A stretch of DNA of 9,605 bases from Clostridiales bacterium (GTDB lineage: Bacteria; Bacillota; Clostridia; Christensenellales; Borkfalkiaceae), in contig DOCD01000126.1 of NCBI GenBank assembly GCA_003503945.1, positions 2,053-11,657 of the forward strand, in the 5' to 3' direction. Within the stretch, counting starts at the first letter, position 1, and each line of letters begins with the position of its first letter. The position numbers were made by a program, and so were the translations under genes. Below, piece after piece: positions 1 through 5,751 of this stretch. Under the pieces are notes generated by a model. That model saw only the letters and a list, made by a program, of their open reading frames with translations, did no database searches and was not told where the DNA came from.

Positions 1-73
1 AATTAGTATAGTACGCTGTTTTTGGTATGTCAAGCATATAAACGAAAAAAATCGAGAAGCAATAAAAAGCGAC

Positions 74-108
74 AAAAAGCTTCCCCGAATTTTCGGGGAA
101 GCTTTTTT
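74..108. terminator. Bidirectional intrinsic terminator
   Basis: A near-perfect hairpin: 74-88 pairs with 93-107 around a 4-nt loop. It has a GC core (GCTTCCCCGA) and a run of T on the outgoing side of both strands. It lies 34 bp beyond the stop of the minus-strand 66-aa gene, so it most likely ends that transcript. It could also stop plus-strand transcription entering from the left of the window. Nothing else recognisable is present in 1-141. Confidence 0.8.
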
Positions 109-141
109 ATCGTGTGGTACAGCTCAAATATTTCGATTTTC

Positions 142-342
142 TCATATTGCTTTCTTTACAATAAGACTGAAATTCTGACCGTTTTTCAACCGAATTATTA
201 TGGCGTTTTCCGTCAGGAAAAACTTGCCGATAAACAATTCCCTTAAAAGCGGCTCTATTTCCTGCAATAAATCGACAGGGGTGACAGGTGTTTCATTTTG
301 CGCGGCAATTTCTGCCGCGTTTTTTTTGTGCCGTGATTTCAT
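142..342 (-). CDS. Small protein of unknown function (66 aa)
   Basis: I do not recognise a named family. The protein has a basic, Ala-rich N-terminus (MKSRHKKNAAEIAAQ), a short helix-like middle (residues ~23-37, LLQEIEPLLRELF) and a beta-like C-terminus (LTENAIIIRLKNGQNFSLIVKKAI). Small Bacillota accessory proteins often end in a similar 'R-x-x-NGQ-x-F' strand, but that comparison is from memory. Support for expression comes from a good AAGAGG ribosome binding site 6 nt before the ATG, a strong extended -10 promoter at 395-424 and a terminator just past the stop. It is divergent from the tandem-XRE regulator at 467, whose candidate operator overlaps this gene's promoter, so repression by that regulator is likely. 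Codons 7-16 contain a hairpin next to a run of eight A residues in the mRNA. Confidence 0.65.
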   Translation of the reverse strand: MKSRHKKNAAEIAAQNETPVTPVDLLQEIEPLLRELFIGKFFLTENAIIIRLKNGQNFSLIVKKAI

Positions 343-394
343 AAAATTCCTCTTAAAAGTTTTTCAATAAGTTGCGCATAAATATTGTACATAA

Positions 395-424
395 ATTATA
401 ACACTTCCAAAAATCAATTGACAA
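395..424 (-). promoter_or_regulatory. Promoter for the 66-aa gene
   Basis: On the minus strand, TTGTCA (424 to 419) is followed by an 18-nt spacer and a consensus TATAAT (400 to 395). The -10 is preceded by TGT, making an extended -10. The predicted transcript start near 388 gives a leader of about 46 nt that includes the AAGAGG site. The -35 overlaps the -35 of the divergent promoter on the plus strand. Confidence 0.7.
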
Positions 425-440
425 GTAAAAATTGATTATT
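409..440. promoter_or_regulatory. Inverted repeat, candidate XRE operator
   Basis: AATCAATT (412-419) and AATTGATT (430-437) form a perfect 8-bp inverted repeat with a 10-nt spacer. It extends to 11 bp per arm (409-419 and 430-440) with one mismatch. It spans the -35 boxes of both divergent promoters, the position expected for an operator through which the XRE protein would control itself and the 66-aa gene. That this protein binds here is an inference. Confidence 0.55.
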
Positions 441-448
441 GGTAGGAT
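418..448 (+). promoter_or_regulatory. Promoter for the tandem-XRE regulator
   Basis: A consensus TTGACA (418-423) is followed by a 19-nt spacer and TAGGAT (443-448), which carries an extended -10 TGG. The predicted start of transcription is near 455, only about 12 nt before the ATG, so the message would be nearly leaderless. The long spacer lowers confidence. Confidence 0.5.
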
Positions 449-466
449 ACTTATTTTGTAGTATTT

Positions 467-907
467 ATGGTTATTTTGTCGAAATTTGCTGAAAATCTGG
501 ATAACTTGATTTTTGACCACAATATAAGTCAAAAAGAACTTGCTGAGAAAACGGGGTTAGATAAGGCATCTATAAGTCGTTACCGTAAAGGCAACTGTAT
601 GCCTAATTTGAAATCGGTAGTTAAACTTGCCGAATATTTTAATTGCAGCATTGATTTTCTTATCGGGAAATCCGTGACAGAAAAGCACGGGGATTTTTTA
701 CCTTGTCCGCCCTTTTCGGAAAGGTTACAATTTTATGTTAATAATTATGAAGGTACGAGTTATAAGCTTTGTAAAACAGTGCATTTGCCCGATAACCGTT
801 TTTACGATTGGTTAAAGGGTACACGCTTCCCGACGATAGACAATGTTGAAAAGCTTGCAGATTATTTTCATTGTACTATTGATTGTTTTTTGGGCAGAGA
901 AAATTAA
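467..907 (+). CDS. Transcriptional regulator with two tandem XRE domains
   Basis: This 146-aa protein consists of two consecutive Cro/C1-type helix-turn-helix domains, at residues ~7-69 and ~83-145. Aligned without gaps the halves share about 18 of 63 positions; both carry the KG-x3-P segment and end in LA-[ED]-YF-x-C-x-ID-x3-G. The first domain is the more canonical (SQKELAEKTGLDKASISRYRKG); the second has drifted in its recognition helix. There is no peptidase, sensor or membrane segment. The ATG at 467 is the natural start by domain layout, but no clear ribosome binding site precedes it and the promoter leaves a leader of ~12 nt, as in leaderless repressor messages. It is divergent from the 66-aa gene across a shared operator-like repeat. 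Codon use is AT-rich compared with the hydrogenase operon, suggesting acquisition. DNA binding is well supported; its targets beyond this locus are unknown. Confidence 0.9.
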   Translation: MVILSKFAENLDNLIFDHNISQKELAEKTGLDKASISRYRKGNCMPNLKSVVKLAEYFNCSIDFLIGKSVTEKHGDFLPCPPFSERLQFYVNNYEGTSYKLCKTVHLPDNRFYDWLKGTRFPTIDNVEKLADYFHCTIDCFLGREN

Positions 908-916
908 CCGCAATTA

Positions 917-1056
917 AGCCTTCCCCGAGCGGGGGGAAGGTGTCTGCGCCGTGGAGGCGCAGACGGATGAGGGTGAAGTAAAGAATTTCAAACCTCATCA
1001 GGCATTGCCTTCGCGGCAAAGCCAGCTTCCCCAAAGGGGAAGCCTGAAATAAGGAT
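917..1056. repeat. Interspersed palindromic repeat element, copy 1
   Basis: A non-coding, foldback-rich stretch follows the XRE gene. Its hairpins are 919-926/933-940 (CCTTCCCC arms), 942-950/956-964 (GTCTGCGCC arms), 966-972/993-999 (GATGAGG with CCTCATC), 1005-1009/1015-1019 (TTGCC arms) and 1025-1032/1036-1043 (GCTTCCCC arms). The first and last arms act as rough terminal inverted repeats. A related copy lies at 6673-6747, sharing CCTCA-C/T-CA, AAGGGGAAGC and CTGAAATAA. Elements of this type (CCTTCCCC...GTCTGCG...GATGAGG) are frequent between genes in gut Clostridia; no protein is encoded. With the next two features it accounts for the gene-free stretch 908-1241. Confidence 0.75.
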
Positions 1057-1061
1057 AAAGC

Positions 1062-1091
1062 GCTCCCCTTGCTAAGGGGAGCCTTTTGTTA
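1062..1091 (+). terminator. Terminator-like hairpin before the hydrogenase promoter
   Basis: GCTCCCCTT (1062-1070) pairs with AAGGGGAGC (1074-1082) around a 3-nt loop, followed by CTTTTGTT. The T-tract is short and interrupted, so termination may be partial. It may also be the outer arm of the palindromic repeat element on its left. It would separate the XRE gene from the hydrogenase operon. Confidence 0.5.
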
Positions 1092-1163
1092 TTTATTAAC
1101 TTGCGAATTATAGAAAATAACGGCGAATAGTTAATTTTTATTTACATAGTATTTTATTTGTGT

Positions 1164-1192
1164 TTGACCGCAAAAAATTATAGAATATATAA
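1164..1192 (+). promoter_or_regulatory. Promoter of the hydCBA operon
   Basis: TTGACC (1164-1169) is followed by a TATATA at 1186-1191 (16-nt spacer), overlapping an alternative TATAAG at 1188-1193 (18-nt spacer). The surrounding 1090-1230 is very AT-rich. The leader would be about 45 nt and carries a duplicated ATATCG at 1201-1206 and 1215-1220. No convincing Rex operator was found. Confidence 0.55.
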
Positions 1193-1241
1193 GTAAATAA
1201 ATATCGATAAAATAATATCGGTTAAAAGGCAGGAGGATACG

Positions 1242-1730
1242 ATGGCACAAAATCTTTTCGAGGGTACGGCGGAACAGGCGGCTCGGCTTAAAAGCTGTAT
1301 CGAGGAGCATCGCGGCGAAGCGGGCGCGCTTATGCCCGTTTTACACGAAGCGCAGAATATTTACGGGTATCTGCCCGCCGAAGTGCAGACGGTGATTGCG
1401 GAGGAGCTGGACGTGCCCCTTGCCGAGGTTTACGGCGTGGCTACCTTTTATTCGCAGTTTTCGCTCACGCCGAAGGGCAAGCACAGGATAAGCGTATGTC
1501 TGGGCACGGCGTGCTACGTCAAGGGTTCGGATAAAATTCTCGAAGCAATCGAAAAGGAACTGCGCATAACCTGCGGCGAATGCACGCCCGACAAAAAGTT
1601 TTCCATCGAAAGCTGCCGCTGCGTGGGCGCGTGCGGACTTGCGCCCGTTATGATAGTGGACGGCGAGGTCTACGGCAAGCTGACCGCCGACGACGTGGCG
1701 GGGATACTCGACAAATACATAAAGGACTGA
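1242..1730 (+). CDS. hydC: [FeFe]-hydrogenase NuoE-like subunit
   Basis: This is the small electron-transfer subunit of a trimeric HydABC-type hydrogenase, homologous to complex I NuoE. In 162 aa it has the N-terminal helical segment (residues ~11-60, including LMPVLHEAQNIYGYLP and VYGVATFYSQF) and a thioredoxin-like [2Fe-2S] domain with the four expected ligands C86-x4-C91 and C127-x3-C131 (the latter in CVGACGLAP). The length is normal for the family. The ATG has an AGGAGG five nt upstream. The stop is followed at 13 nt by the next ATG, and the downstream gene's ribosome binding site overlaps the stop codon, so translation is probably coupled. Family knowledge places it beside the flavin subunit in the cytoplasm, passing electrons between NAD(H) and the iron-sulfur chain. 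Isolated NuoE-like proteins also occur in formate dehydrogenases, but the neighbours settle the assignment. Confidence 0.95.
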   Translation: MAQNLFEGTAEQAARLKSCIEEHRGEAGALMPVLHEAQNIYGYLPAEVQTVIAEELDVPLAEVYGVATFYSQFSLTPKGKHRISVCLGTACYVKGSDKILEAIEKELRITCGECTPDKKFSIESCRCVGACGLAPVMIVDGEVYGKLTADDVAGILDKYIKD

Positions 1731-1743
1731 GGAGGGCGGAAAA

Positions 1744-3636
1744 ATGACTTGCGAACAGCTTAATAAAATAGCCGCTGAAAAAGCGGATTTAATAAACGTA
1801 AGAAGAGTCGTGCGCGAGCAAGCCGAAAAGCTCGCCGCGAACACGGGTTACAGAAAGCAGGTTCTGGTGTGCGGAGGTACGGGCTGTACCTCTTCAAAAT
1901 CACTCGAAGTTATAAAACAGCTCGAAGCGAGCTTTACCGAGCTGGGCATAGACGATATTTTAATAGTTAAAACGGGTTGCTTCGGGCTCTGCGCGCTCGG
2001 TCCTATAATGATAGTTTATCCCGAGGGCGCGTTCTATTCGCAGATGACCCCCGAGCACGTCAAGACGGTTGCCGAAAAGCACCTCGTAAAGGGCGGCGAA
2101 ATAGTAAAGGAGCTTTTGTACGCCGATACCGTGCACAAGGACGGCAGCGTTATACCCTTTGCCGAAATCCCTTTCTATAAATATCAGATGCGTATCGCGC
2201 TTCGTAACTGCGGCGTTATAGCAGCCGAGTGCATAGAGGAAGCTATCGCCGCGGGCGATTATCAGGCGCTTGCCAAGGTGCTTACCCAAATGACCCCCGA
2301 GCAGGTTATCGACGAGATAAAAGCTTCGGGCTTGCGCGGCAGAGGCGGCGCGGGCTTCCCTACGGGGCTTAAATGGCAGTTCACGAAAGAGGCTAAGGGC
2401 GACGAAAAATTCGTCTGCTGTAACGCCGACGAGGGCGACCCCGGCGCGTTTATGGACAGGTCGGTCTTGGAGGGCGACCCGCACACCGTGCTCGAAGCAA
2501 TGACGATTGCGGGCTACACCGTGGGCGCGAATACGGGCTTTATTTACGTTCGCGCGGAGTATCCCATAGCGGTCGAAAGGCTGAATATAGCGATAGAACA
2601 GGCGCGTGAAGCGGGGCTTCTGGGCAAAAATATTTTAGGCAGCGGCTTCGACTTCGATATTCACGTAAGGCTTGGCGCGGGCGCGTTCGTCTGCGGCGAA
2701 GAAACCGCGCTTATGGCAAGCATAGAGGGCAGGCGCGGCGAACCCAGACCCAAACCCCCTTTCCCCGCGCAGAGCGGTATTTTGAAAAAGCCCACCGTTT
2801 TAAATAACGTGGAAACGTGGGCGAGCGTGGCGCCGATTATTTTAAAGGGCGCCGAATGGTTCAAATCGATAGGCACGGAAAAATCCCCCGGCACGAAGGT
2901 GTTCGCGGTCGGCGGAAAGATTAAAAACGTCGGGCTCGTCGAAGTGCCCATGGGCACGAGCCTCAGAACGATTATTTACCACATAGGCGGCGGTCTCCCC
3001 GGCGGCAAACGCTTCAAGGCGGCGCAGACGGGCGGCCCCTCGGGCGGGTGTATCCCCGCGACTCACCTCGACGTGGGTATGGACTTCGACAATTTAACCG
3101 CAATCGGCTCCATGATGGGTTCGGGCGGGCTTATCGTCATGGACGAGGACACCTGTATGGTGGATATCGCGAAATTCTACCTCGAATTCACCGCCGACGA
3201 AAGCTGCGGCAAATGCGCGCCCTGCCGTATAGGCACGAAAAGGCTTTTGGATTTGCTTACGAAAATAACCGACGGCAAAGGCGAACCCGAGGATTTGGAT
3301 AAGATTATGGAGCTTGCGGAGCATATGAAAAGCTCATCGCTGTGCGCTTTGGGGCAGTCCGCGCCCAACCCGATACTTTCGACTATAAAGCACTTCGGCG
3401 ACGAATATATGAAGCACATATACGCCAAACAGTGCCCGTCGGGGGTATGCAAATCCCTTCTCAACTACTACATAAATCCCGATAAATGCCGCGGCTGCAC
3501 GCTCTGCAAACGCAATTGCCCCGCGGGCGCAATTACGGGCGAGGTCAAGGCGGCGCACGTTATCGACACTAAAAAGTGCATAAAGTGCGGACAGTGCATC
3601 GCGCATTGCAGATTTGACGCGATAATCAAAAAGTGA
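1744..3636 (+). CDS. hydB: [FeFe]-hydrogenase flavoprotein subunit (NuoF-like, NAD-linked)
   Basis: This 630-aa subunit carries the FMN and NAD(H) site and is where electron bifurcation is thought to occur in HydABC enzymes. Domains in order: an N-terminal thioredoxin-like [2Fe-2S] domain (C43-x4-C48, C79-x3-C83); a NuoF core with the FMN/NAD glycine motif GRGGAGFPTG (199-208), NADEGDPGAF (228-236) and GAGAFVCGEETAL (311-323); an SLBB-like region (~385-440); the NuoF [4Fe-4S] site C488-x2-C491-x2-C494 plus C534; and a C-terminal 2x[4Fe-4S] ferredoxin with C582, C585, C588, C592 and C612, C615, C618, C622. All cluster ligands are present and the length is as expected. AGGAGG lies 8 nt before the ATG. 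The extra N- and C-terminal iron-sulfur domains separate it from plain complex I NuoF. NADH versus NADPH use cannot be read with certainty; NADH is the default for this family. Confidence 0.95.
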   Translation: MTCEQLNKIAAEKADLINVRRVVREQAEKLAANTGYRKQVLVCGGTGCTSSKSLEVIKQLEASFTELGIDDILIVKTGCFGLCALGPIMIVYPEGAFYSQMTPEHVKTVAEKHLVKGGEIVKELLYADTVHKDGSVIPFAEIPFYKYQMRIALRNCGVIAAECIEEAIAAGDYQALAKVLTQMTPEQVIDEIKASGLRGRGGAGFPTGLKWQFTKEAKGDEKFVCCNADEGDPGAFMDRSVLEGDPHTVLEAMTIAGYTVGANTGFIYVRAEYPIAVERLNIAIEQAREAGLLGKNILGSGFDFDIHVRLGAGAFVCGEETALMASIEGRRGEPRPKPPFPAQSGILKKPTVLNNVETWASVAPIILKGAEWFKSIGTEKSPGTKVFAVGGKIKNVGLVEVPMGTSLRTIIYHIGGGLPGGKRFKAAQTGGPSGGCIPATHLDVGMDFDNLTAIGSMMGSGGLIVMDEDTCMVDIAKFYLEFTADESCGKCAPCRIGTKRLLDLLTKITDGKGEPEDLDKIMELAEHMKSSSLCALGQSAPNPILSTIKHFGDEYMKHIYAKQCPSGVCKSLLNYYINPDKCRGCTLCKRNCPAGAITGEVKAAHVIDTKKCIKCGQCIAHCRFDAIIKK

Positions 3637-3646
3637 GGTGAGCGCA

Positions 3647-5362
3647 ATGGTGAATTTGAAAATAAACGGCATATCCGTGAGCGTGCCCGAGGGCTCGACC
3701 GTGTTGCAGGCGGCAAGGGCGGCGAATATAAGAATACCCACCCTCTGCTATCTTAAAGACGTGCAGTGCGTGGGCTCGTGCCGTATGTGCCTCGTCGAAG
3801 CGACGGGTGCGAGAGGGCTCGTCACCGCGTGCACCTATCCCGTATCCGAGGGAATGGAAGTGCGCACCAACACTCCGAGGGTAAGGAAGTCGAGAAAGAC
3901 TACCCTCGAGCTCATTCTTTCCACACATAAGAAAAAATGTTTAAGCTGCGTCCGCTCGATGAATTGCGAGCTTCAGAAGCTCGCGCTCGAATACAACGCG
4001 GAAGAGGACAGGTTCGGCACCGACCACGATATAAAGCCCATTGACGATTTGTCGGCTTCGGTCGTAAGGGACAACAGCAAGTGCGTTATGTGCACCCGCT
4101 GCGTCGCCGCGTGCGAGCAGCAGACGATAAGCGCAATCGGCCCCAAAAACAGGGGCTATGCAAAGACGATAGGCTCGCCGTACGACGTGTCGCTCGCGTT
4201 TACGCCCTGCGTTAACTGCGGGCAGTGCGTGGTTGCCTGTCCCGTCGGAGCGCTGTACGAAAAGAGTGCGATTGCCGACGTTTGGGGCGCGATAGTCGAC
4301 CCGACTAAGGAGGTCGTGTTCTTCACCGCGCCGTCGGTAAGGGCTACTTTGGGCGAAGCGTTCGGCTTGCCCGTGGGCACCAACGTGGAGGGCAAAATGG
4401 TCGCCGCAATCAAACAGCTGGGCGACGTCAAGTGCTTCAATATGGATATTACCGCCGACCTTACCATTATGGAGGAGGCGAACGAGCTTTTGGACAGGCT
4501 TCAAAGCGGCGGGGCGCTCCCCATGTTTACGAGCTGCTGCCCCGGCTGGATTAAGTTTGCCGAGCATTACTATCCCGAAATTCTGCCCAACCTTTCAAGC
4601 TGCAAATCCCCGCAGGAAATGTTTTCGGCGGTGCTCAAAACATATTATTGCGAAAAGAACGGCATAGACCCGAAAAATTTGTACGTGGTTTCGGTTATCC
4701 CGTGCACGGCGAAGAAATTCGAGGTTTCCCGCGAGGAGCTGGGGCATTACACCGACGCGGCGATTACCACGCGCGAGCTGGCTAAAATGATAAAGGAAGC
4801 GGGCATCGACTTCGTGAATATCGCAGACGGCGAGTTCGACACGCCTTTCGGCGAAGCTTCGGGCGCGGGCGCTATCTTCGGTGCGACGGGCGGCGTTATG
4901 GAAGCGGCGTTAAGAACGGCGGCTTACAAGCTCGGCGGAAGCGGCGCGCCGCTCGAATTTAAAGAGGTGCGCGGAACCGCGGGCGTAAAGGAAGCGGAGT
5001 ACACCGTCGGCGGGGCGACCGTAAAGGTTGCCGTCGCAAGCGGGCTCGGCAACGCGAGGAAGGTTATCGAAGCGGTAAAGAGCGGCGAAAAGGATTATAC
5101 CTTCGTGGAAATCATGGCTTGCCCCGGCGGCTGTATTAACGGCGGCGGTCAGCCGTACGTGCACGACGAGGTGCGCAACAATATCGATTTGAAGGCGGTG
5201 CGCGCGCAGGCTCTGTACGACTACGACAGGGAAAGCAAGCTGCGCTGCTCGCACGATACCCCCGCCGTCGATACGCTGTATAAGGAGTTTTTCGGTAAAC
5301 CCAACAGCCACAAGGCGCACGAGCTTTTACATACTTCGTATAAAGAAAGACCCAAATATTAA
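3647..5362 (+). CDS. hydA: [FeFe]-hydrogenase catalytic subunit, HydABC type
   Basis: The catalytic subunit, with the H-cluster that interconverts protons and H2. I chose the ATG at 3647 (571 aa) because GAGGTG ends 6 nt before it; the in-frame GTG at 3638 lies inside that site. Domains (numbered from this ATG): plant-type [2Fe-2S] ferredoxin (C34-x10-C45-x2-C48-x13-C62); His-Cys [4Fe-4S] (H94-x3-C98-x2-C101-x5-C107); 2x[4Fe-4S] (C146, C149, C152, C156; C188, C191, C194, C198); then the H domain with L1 TSCCPGW (295-301, including both the proton-relay and the cluster-ligand Cys), L2 IPCTAKKFE (351-359) and L3 EIMACPGGCINGGGQP (488-503), and the small-subunit-like C-terminus. L2 has Ile where Met is usual. 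There is no extra C-terminal [2Fe-2S] domain. It resembles clostridial CpI through the core, but the hydC-hydB context points to the NAD-linked trimeric group. The HydEFG maturases are not in this window. Confidence 0.96.
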   Translation: MVNLKINGISVSVPEGSTVLQAARAANIRIPTLCYLKDVQCVGSCRMCLVEATGARGLVTACTYPVSEGMEVRTNTPRVRKSRKTTLELILSTHKKKCLSCVRSMNCELQKLALEYNAEEDRFGTDHDIKPIDDLSASVVRDNSKCVMCTRCVAACEQQTISAIGPKNRGYAKTIGSPYDVSLAFTPCVNCGQCVVACPVGALYEKSAIADVWGAIVDPTKEVVFFTAPSVRATLGEAFGLPVGTNVEGKMVAAIKQLGDVKCFNMDITADLTIMEEANELLDRLQSGGALPMFTSCCPGWIKFAEHYYPEILPNLSSCKSPQEMFSAVLKTYYCEKNGIDPKNLYVVSVIPCTAKKFEVSREELGHYTDAAITTRELAKMIKEAGIDFVNIADGEFDTPFGEASGAGAIFGATGGVMEAALRTAAYKLGGSGAPLEFKEVRGTAGVKEAEYTVGGATVKVAVASGLGNARKVIEAVKSGEKDYTFVEIMACPGGCINGGGQPYVHDEVRNNIDLKAVRAQALYDYDRESKLRCSHDTPAVDTLYKEFFGKPNSHKAHELLHTSYKERPKY

Positions 5363-5371
5363 TAAGTTCAC

Positions 5372-5406
5372 AAAAATATGCGGCTATTCTGCGCCGCATA
5401 TTTTTT
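5372..5406 (+). terminator. Terminator of the hydCBA operon
   Basis: A 13-bp stem (5372-5384 with 5393-5405) has the 8-nt loop TATTCTGC and ends in a T-run at 5401-5406. It starts 10 nt after the hydA stop. Its loop and its 5' flank (TTCACAAAAAT) are the same as in the terminator after tsf. Confidence 0.9.
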
Positions 5407-5508
5407 GTACGCAATTACCCGCTTGCAAAATTTGACAATTATAATTAAACAAATCGCGCCCATACTTTTTACAAGGGGTATTTCACCCCCTTACGAAAGG
5501 AGAAAAAA

Positions 5509-5679
5509 GTGGAAAAATTTGTTTTGGGCGTCGCGCTGGGAATGGCGGGCGGCGCGCTTATTGTCGCAAATAACTGCAAGGTTCGCAATCTCGTAAAGAA
5601 AAATCAGGAAGAATTTATGCAGAAAGCGGAGCAGTATATCGACAGTAAGCTTGAAAAAATGGAGGGTAGTAACAACTAA
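5509..5679 (+). CDS. Small single-span membrane protein (56 aa)
   Basis: A short gene starting with GTG, with an AGGAG site 6 nt upstream and ending at TAA 5677-5679. Residues ~4-20 (FVLGVALGMAGGALIVA) form one hydrophobic segment with a glycine-zipper pattern (G7, G11, G14, G15). It is followed by a basic stretch (K24, R26, K30, K31) and a charged, probably helical tail (QEEFMQKAEQYIDSKLEKME). The layout, with an anchor and then a positive flank and cytoplasmic helix, resembles small YtxH-like proteins, but I cannot assign it to a family. Expression is supported by the ribosome binding site, a strong terminator just after the stop and codon use like the neighbouring core genes. A TTGACA at 5432-5437 and a TATAAT at 5440-5445 lie upstream but are not correctly spaced with each other, so its promoter is unclear. 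The small hairpin AAGGGGT/ACCCCCTT (5473-5492) just before the ribosome binding site could modulate translation. Confidence 0.72.
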   Translation: MEKFVLGVALGMAGGALIVANNCKVRNLVKKNQEEFMQKAEQYIDSKLEKMEGSNN

Positions 5680-5683
5680 CCCA

Positions 5684-5730
5684 AATAATGCCGCGTAAAT
5701 TACGCGGCATTATTACTTGTTTTATTTTTT
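5684..5730 (+). terminator. Terminator after the 56-aa gene
   Basis: A 13-bp stem (5684-5696 with 5702-5714, core ATGCCGCG) with a 5-nt loop is followed by a T-rich tract at 5717-5730. The -35 of the ruvX promoter falls inside this tract, so the end of one unit and the start of the next are fused. Confidence 0.8.
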
Positions 5731-5745
5731 TATATATGTTATACT
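5717..5745 (+). promoter_or_regulatory. ruvX promoter (predicts a leaderless transcript)
   Basis: TTGTTT (5717-5722), a 17-nt spacer, then TATACT (5740-5745) preceded by TGT, giving an extended -10. The predicted first base is about 5751-5753, which is the ATG of ruvX at 5752. No ribosome binding site lies between. Confidence 0.65.
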
Positions 5746-5751
5746 CAATAT

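Noticed and set aside
22..246. Plus-strand open frame of 74 codons at the left end
   Set aside because: It runs through the bidirectional terminator at 74-108, lacks a ribosome binding site, has a low-complexity Lys/Arg/Ser start and overlaps the better-supported minus-strand gene.
917..1090. CRISPR array or tRNA suggested by repeated hairpins
   Set aside because: The hairpins differ from each other in sequence, with no equal-length repeats or spacers, and no cloverleaf with a CCA-ready acceptor stem can be drawn.
1086..1103. Possible Rex (redox) operator TTGTTATTTATTAAC upstream of the hydrogenase genes
   Set aside because: The GTTA and TAAC half-sites are 5 nt apart instead of the 6 expected for GTTAA-N4-TTAAC, the right flank is TTG instead of AA, and it lies far upstream of the promoter. 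It partly reflects the T-tract of the preceding hairpin.
1744..3636. Reading the hydC-hydB pair as complex I nuoE-nuoF
   Set aside because: HydB has an extra N-terminal [2Fe-2S] domain and a C-terminal 2x[4Fe-4S] ferredoxin, and hydA with a complete H-cluster follows directly; no other nuo genes are present.
3638..3646. GTG at 3638 as the start of hydA
   Set aside because: This GTG is part of the GAGGTG ribosome binding site that correctly serves the ATG at 3647; the three extra residues have no family support.
5378..5596. 72-codon plus-strand frame overlapping the hydA terminator
   Set aside because: It begins inside the terminator stem, has no ribosome binding site and overlaps the 56-aa gene in another frame that has a good one.
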